From an uncultured Catenibacterium sp. (GTDB lineage Bacteria; Bacillota_I; Bacilli_A; Erysipelotrichales; Coprobacillaceae), in the NCBI RefSeq assembly GCF_900540665.1, contig NZ_UQGV01000045.1, forward strand, positions 1 through 17,889: a DNA stretch of 17,889 bases, read 5' to 3'. Position numbers and translations under genes: made by a program. Within the stretch, counting starts at the first letter, position 1. Each line of letters opens with the position of its first letter. Shown here piece by piece: positions 14,897 through 17,889 of the stretch. A model generated the notes under the pieces. The model ran no database searches. It was not told the origin of the DNA and saw nothing but the letters and a program-made list of their open reading frames with translations.

Positions 14897-16091
14897 CTTC
14901 CCCCTCCTCATAATAACGATACATCTCTTCTAAATCTTGTTTAAATTGTTTTTCTACTTCTTTATTCGATATAAAAATAGATTGAATACGACATATAAAT
15001 GTACGAATCCAGGGAATCATTTCCTTTACATCATACACTTCTGCATAAAAACGACTTGTATTCTCATTTAATCTTTCTACATATCCACATCTCTTTTCAC
15101 GCAATAATCGTCTATATATATGTTCTTCCCATGGTTCATGGTGTAGCGTAAATTCTACTGTTTCTAAAGAACCATTAGAAAAACTTACACCCCATAGATG
15201 TTTCTTCATTTCTTCTAACTCTTTTCTATATATCTCAAAGCCTTCTGCTTCTTCTAGAGACTTGATAGAAATAATATGATCTAGACGAAATGAATACATC
15301 TTTTTACTTTGACACATATAAGCTATCAAATATTGTCTGCCATCCTGCACACTTATAAATATACTAAGAGGGAGCACCTTTATTCTATTATTTGATGTTC
15401 TTATCGATACATACTTATACTGATGTATCGCATTGAGTAAATCATAAAGCACTTCACTGTCTAATACATGAGTGAGGTAATGATGTTTAAAACCAAAAAG
15501 AGATTCTTCTTTCTCCTGCTTATCTAGTATATAAGAACCAATCACACCACACGGAGATACTTCACTAAAGAAATCAAGAATATCATGAGGAATAATATAA
15601 TCTTCACTTAATTGATAATAGCTCTTCTTTCCTTTTCTATTTGTGATAATAACCCCTTCTTCAACATATTCTTTTAGTTTCTTTCTAAGTGTTGATTCAT
15701 CATAGAGATACGTATGATTTGTCTTCTGGTCTATTTGATCCATAAGTTCACTCATGGATAGAGAGGTATGCAGTAAGTCTAATATAAGAAAGTGAAGAAT
15801 GATATCATGATCAGTAAAGCTTTTTGTCTTCCATACTCTATATAAGGGATTATGCTGGGTGATACGTGTATTAATAGATAAGTAAGGAACCTTACCACCT
15901 GGTGTTATATGATAATCAATATAATCACTCATATAGCTTTCTATACGTCTTTTTTCATTATCATAAGAACGTGAACTTTTAATTGTATAGTCCTGTCGAC
16001 TCTTGAATCCATTGATATAGAATTCTCTGATATACTCACGTATTTTATTGAAGTTCTTAACTGGTTCCTGATACATAAGTTCATCTGCCAC
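14883..16091 (-). CDS. WYL-domain transcriptional regulator with winged helix, first of a pair
   Basis: The 402-residue frame has an N-terminal basic region (FKSRQDYTIKSSRSYDNEKR, 29-48), a winged-helix segment at about 95-165 (SMSELMDQI...STLRKKLKEYVEEGVI), a WYL domain at about 205-285 with FRLDHI (268-273), and a C-terminal WCX-like region. It is a probable DNA-binding regulator acting with the overlapping downstream WYL protein. The start is uncertain: GTG 16091 has no ribosome site, while ATG 16076 has only a weak GAGTGG upstream. The right end of a TnpB-type element ends just before this start, so the natural promoter and perhaps the first codons may have been replaced by element sequence. 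Confidence 0.78.
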   Translation of the reverse strand: MADELMYQEPVKNFNKIREYIREFYINGFKSRQDYTIKSSRSYDNEKRRIESYMSDYIDYHITPGGKVPYLSINTRITQHNPLYRVWKTKSFTDHDIILHFLILDLLHTSLSMSELMDQIDQKTNHTYLYDESTLRKKLKEYVEEGVIITNRKGKKSYYQLSEDYIIPHDILDFFSEVSPCGVIGSYILDKQEKEESLFGFKHHYLTHVLDSEVLYDLLNAIHQYKYVSIRTSNNRIKVLPLSIFISVQDGRQYLIAYMCQSKKMYSFRLDHIISIKSLEEAEGFEIYRKELEEMKKHLWGVSFSNGSLETVEFTLHHEPWEEHIYRRLLREKRCGYVERLNENTSRFYAEVYDVKEMIPWIRTFICRIQSIFISNKEVEKQFKQDLEEMYRYYEEGEDDFS

Positions 16092-16095
16092 TCTA

Positions 16096-16269
16096 AATGT
16101 GATTAAATATACTCACATCGAGATAATGTAAGTTCTCACGAACATTACTTACTATGTCATCGTGTATGCTTTGGATTGACCGAAATCATATCTACTCACA
16201 AGTTCATGTACACTCCATAGTCGTAAATTCCCGAAATAGCCTTCGGTACATACCTACGCTTGCGTTTGT
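16096..16269 (-). ncRNA. Right end of an IS200/IS605-type element with likely omega-RNA scaffold
   Basis: This non-coding stretch directly follows the tnpB stop. On the minus strand it contains small hairpins: CCGAA/TTCGG; GTAAG..TTC with GAACTTAC, bulged; and TGTGA/TTTAA/TCACA near the outer edge. In TnpB elements the omega RNA overlaps the end of tnpB and the right end, and its guide is the flanking DNA just outside. The outer boundary is not resolved better than about 16092-16110. Confidence 0.5.
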
Positions 16270-16995
16270 TTATGCAACTTCGTAAGTTGTAGCATCTCTC
16301 AGATTAAGTGCAGCATTGAAATCTCTGTCTTCGATATAACCACAGTCACATCTGAAAATTCTATCTGAAAGCTTTAAATCTTTCTTGATATGCTTGCAGC
16401 AGTGACATGTCTTAGATGATGGGTACCATCTATCTACTATTCGAAGTTCAATTCCGTACTCCCTGCATTTAGCTAGAAGTTTTGTTTTAAATTCATAAAA
16501 CTTCTGCGAAGCAACTACCTTTGAAAGATGTCTGTTCTTCATCATTCCTGATACGTTTAGATCTTCAATCGTTATATAAGATGGCTTGGTTTTCACTATC
16601 TCTGCGATTATCTTATTGATGTAATCAGTACGAATATTGTCGATTCTCTGATGAAGTTTCTGTATCTTAAGCTTTTGTTTCTGTATATTTCTCTTTTGAG
16701 TGGACCCTCCTTTCTTTAGATTTTCATACTTTCGAGAAAGACCTCTCTGTTCTCGAGCAAGCTTTTTTTCAAGCTTCTTTAATTTTGCAGATTTGTTGAT
16801 GTTCTTATAAGTTTTTCCATTAGAGATAATGGCAAAATCCTTTAATCCAAGGTCAATGCCAATTCCTTCACTGGAATTACTGGCTATCGCTTTGTCAGGG
16901 ATTTCTATAAGAACTGAAACATAGTATCTGTCAGCTTTTATTGAGACATGACCGCTCTTAATTACATATCCGCCTTTTGTAGTTGGAATATATAT
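16270..16995 (-). pseudogene. tnpB: TnpB RNA-guided nuclease of an IS200/IS605-type element, N-terminus missing
   Basis: One uninterrupted minus-strand frame of 241 residues runs from just after TGA 16998-16996 to TAA 16272-16270. It has no ATG, GTG or TTG start before codon 133 (GTG 16596), so short annotations starting there see only the last 108 residues. The frame covers the RuvC core: D48 (GIDLGLKDFA), E144 (ITIEDLNVSGM), the zinc ribbon CHCC...CDCG, and D225 (EDRDFNAALNL). A basic coiled region lies between. The usual N-terminal 130-190 residues (wedge and recognition parts) are absent, and upstream DNA belongs to another broken gene. All catalytic acids and zinc cysteines remain, but without a start and the RNA/DNA-binding half it should be inactive. 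No tnpA is present. Confidence 0.85.
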
Positions 16996-17085
16996 TCATG
17001 ACATTTTTTACAATAGTAGTATACACCTTCATTCACGCCATATTGCTAAGTAAAAATAAGCAGGCGAGTTGATGTTTAATTCCAA
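16986..17085 (-). pseudogene. Frameshifted N-terminal fragment of a small uncharacterised protein
   Basis: AGAGGTGAT (17091-17099) precedes TTG 17085, which opens a frame reading MELNINSPAYFYLAIWRE and stopping at TGA 17031-17029. Continuing in another frame from 17042 gives YGVNEGVYYYCKKCHEYIF before the TnpB remnant takes over. Together the two pieces recall a Bacillota small-protein family beginning xINSPAYF...YGVxxxVYxxC; I know this pattern from memory and cannot name a function, though such genes often look like immunity or defence accessory genes. Removing one T near 17052 restores the frame except for a TAG codon, so there is both a frameshift and a nonsense change. It starts 23 bases after the SdpI-like stop, as an operon gene would. 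Confidence 0.5.
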
Positions 17086-17108
17086 TTTTTATCACCTCTC
17101 ATTTTGAT

Positions 17109-17477
17109 TTACTTTCTTGTTCCATCTTCATAAAACATCTTTTTTAAAGCAAGTTCTGTTGGAATAATAGATACAATTAGAATAATACATTGCAATAGGA
17201 CAAAGATAAGAGAAATCATACTATATATATTGTCATTAGTACGTAATAGTAATACAGAAACAAGAACTGAAAAAACAAGCATGAATAACCCCATCTTATA
17301 CCACAGTCTTCCACAGTGCTCATTCGAAAATTTCCATGTATCCATATTTTTCATTGAAAGCGTTGTTCTGTATCCTACCAAACCATTTATATTTTTGGGA
17401 TAATGTTTCCACATGATTCTTCCTGTTACAATCACAACAACAGGAATCAACAAGTTACATAAAAACAATGCATACAT
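17109..17477 (-). CDS. SdpI-family membrane protein
   Basis: The start ATG 17477 (122 residues) is set by the strong AAAGGAGGT site at 17485-17493, seven bases upstream; a longer frame running back to 17627 belongs to a broken upstream gene. Three membrane segments lie at about residues 3-21, 62-79 and 84-106. Between the first two is the family signature PKNINGLVGYRT (27-38) and SMKNMDTWKFSN (41-52). In Bacillus subtilis SdpI gives immunity to the SdpC toxin and signals through the SdpR repressor; most homologues, like this one, lack sdpABC and an obvious sdpR, so the job here is unknown. The gene is intact although both neighbours are broken. Confidence 0.85.
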   Translation of the reverse strand: MYALFLCNLLIPVVVIVTGRIMWKHYPKNINGLVGYRTTLSMKNMDTWKFSNEHCGRLWYKMGLFMLVFSVLVSVLLLRTNDNIYSMISLIFVLLQCIILIVSIIPTELALKKMFYEDGTRK

Positions 17478-17502
17478 AAGATATACCTCCTTTTGCATTT
17501 GT

Positions 17503-17533
17503 CTTATATCATTAACAGAAGCAGTTGTCGCAA
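17503..17533 (-). promoter_or_regulatory. Possible promoter of the SdpI-like gene
   Basis: Minus-strand TTGCGA (17528-17533) and an extended -10 TGATATAAG (hexamer 17503-17508) are 19 bases apart; a GATATA alternative gives 17. It lies within the tail of the broken RhuM gene. Confidence 0.35.
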
Positions 17534-17704
17534 AACTTGCGACAACTGAACGATTCAATTCTTCTTTCAATGCATCCCTAATATGCTTACCTAGCGTCTT
17601 GACTTGTCTCTCAAATAAATCAACCACACGATATCATTATTAACAGGCACATTAAGTTTAATTTCTTTATCTGCTGTTTCAAACAAAATCTATTCGTTTT
17701 TCAT
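17517..17704 (-). pseudogene. RhuM-family protein fragment (nonsense, frameshift and 3' truncation)
   Basis: From ATG 17704 the frame reads MKNE, TAG at 17692-17690, then ILFETADKEIKLNVPV and NNDIVWL. The sequence then continues in a second frame from about 17627 as VDLFERQVKTLGKHI, RDALKEEL and SVVASFATTAS. Joined, these match the N-terminal DNA-binding-like region of RhuM-type proteins, which from memory read VWLTQxQMxxLFxRDVKTIGKHI...VVAxFATTAS. About six residues are missing at the frame change, and everything after FATTAS is gone, replaced by the SdpI leader. AGAAGGT precedes the start. RhuM genes are typical of accessory and prophage-like regions; their molecular role is not known. Confidence 0.7.
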
Positions 17705-17796
17705 AATAGATTTACCTTCTTGTTAATTAAGTTCTTTCTCCTTTACATCTTCTTATCTTTTATATAGATACAGAAAAAGAACTTTCCTATATAAGT

Positions 17797-17805
17797 ATTA
17801 TACCA
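17797..17805 (-). promoter_or_regulatory. Extended -10 promoter element upstream of the RhuM fragment
   Basis: Minus-strand TGGTATAAT, with the hexamer at 17797-17802, about 95 bases before the broken RhuM start. No good -35 is seen. Bases 17806-17889 hold nothing I can assign. Confidence 0.45.
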
Positions 17806-17889
17806 TTTCTTATCAACAATTACTTTTACAACTATAGTAAGCGCCAAATAATATAGTGGATAGAAATAGACCTCATCATGTTAGATAAT

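Noticed and set aside
17522..17548. Perfect 11-base inverted repeat CAGTTGTCGCA/TGCGACAACTG, candidate operator for the SdpI-like gene
   Set aside because: It encodes SVVASFATTA of the RhuM fragment, and the codons for VVAxFATTA naturally form this palindrome. It may still overlap a -35 element, but it need not be an operator.
17478..17627. 50-residue N-terminal extension of the SdpI-like protein
   Set aside because: A strong ribosome site lies directly before ATG 17477, and the upstream residues match the RhuM family, not SdpI.

Overview
The window is AT-rich DNA from a low-GC Gram-positive bacterium. It most resembles a gut commensal of the Bacillota (Erysipelotrichia/Coprobacillaceae type), but this is an inference from gene content and codon use, since no rRNA or other taxonomic marker is present. 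AGGAGG-type ribosome binding sites, extended -10 promoters, a cre box, a BglG/LicT-type RNA antiterminator and FIVAR-rich wall-anchored glycosidases all fit that group.

Left part (1-4260): the 3' end of a NifU-like scaffold gene is followed by its usual partner, the GGGtGRT protein. Next is a decaying stretch: a MazG-like gene with a nonsense codon near its N-terminus, a minus-strand small ORF with two stops, and a 54-codon gene. The same hairpin terminator occurs twice here. A membrane-anchored hypothetical protein and a cytoplasmic metal-dependent amidohydrolase follow on the minus strand.

Centre (4258-11567): two tandem minus-strand genes encode very large secreted GH20 glycosidases. Each has a signal peptide, GH20b and GH20 catalytic domains, a MucBP-like domain, a CBM32/F5-8C domain, FIVAR helical repeats, a Pro/Glu/Lys stalk and a wall-sorting tail with a VKTGD motif instead of LPxTG. 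The leader of the first gene is the most interesting part of the window. It holds a cre-like CcpA site, a sigma-A promoter, a RAT sequence of the BglG/LicT type and an intrinsic terminator that shares five bases with the RAT. The host-glycan hydrolases are therefore probably controlled by PTS-linked antitermination plus catabolite repression, with the antiterminator protein encoded outside the window.

Right-centre (11638-16091): an overlapping rtcB-rlaP RNA-repair pair, a DUF2500 membrane protein on the plus strand, and two overlapping WYL-domain regulators follow.

Right end (16096-17889): this is a gene graveyard. It has a 5'-truncated TnpB of an IS200/IS605-type element whose right end abuts the first WYL gene. 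It also has a frameshifted fragment of a small-protein family, an intact SdpI-like membrane protein, and a broken RhuM-family gene. Several of these fragments have no usable start codon or cross frames.
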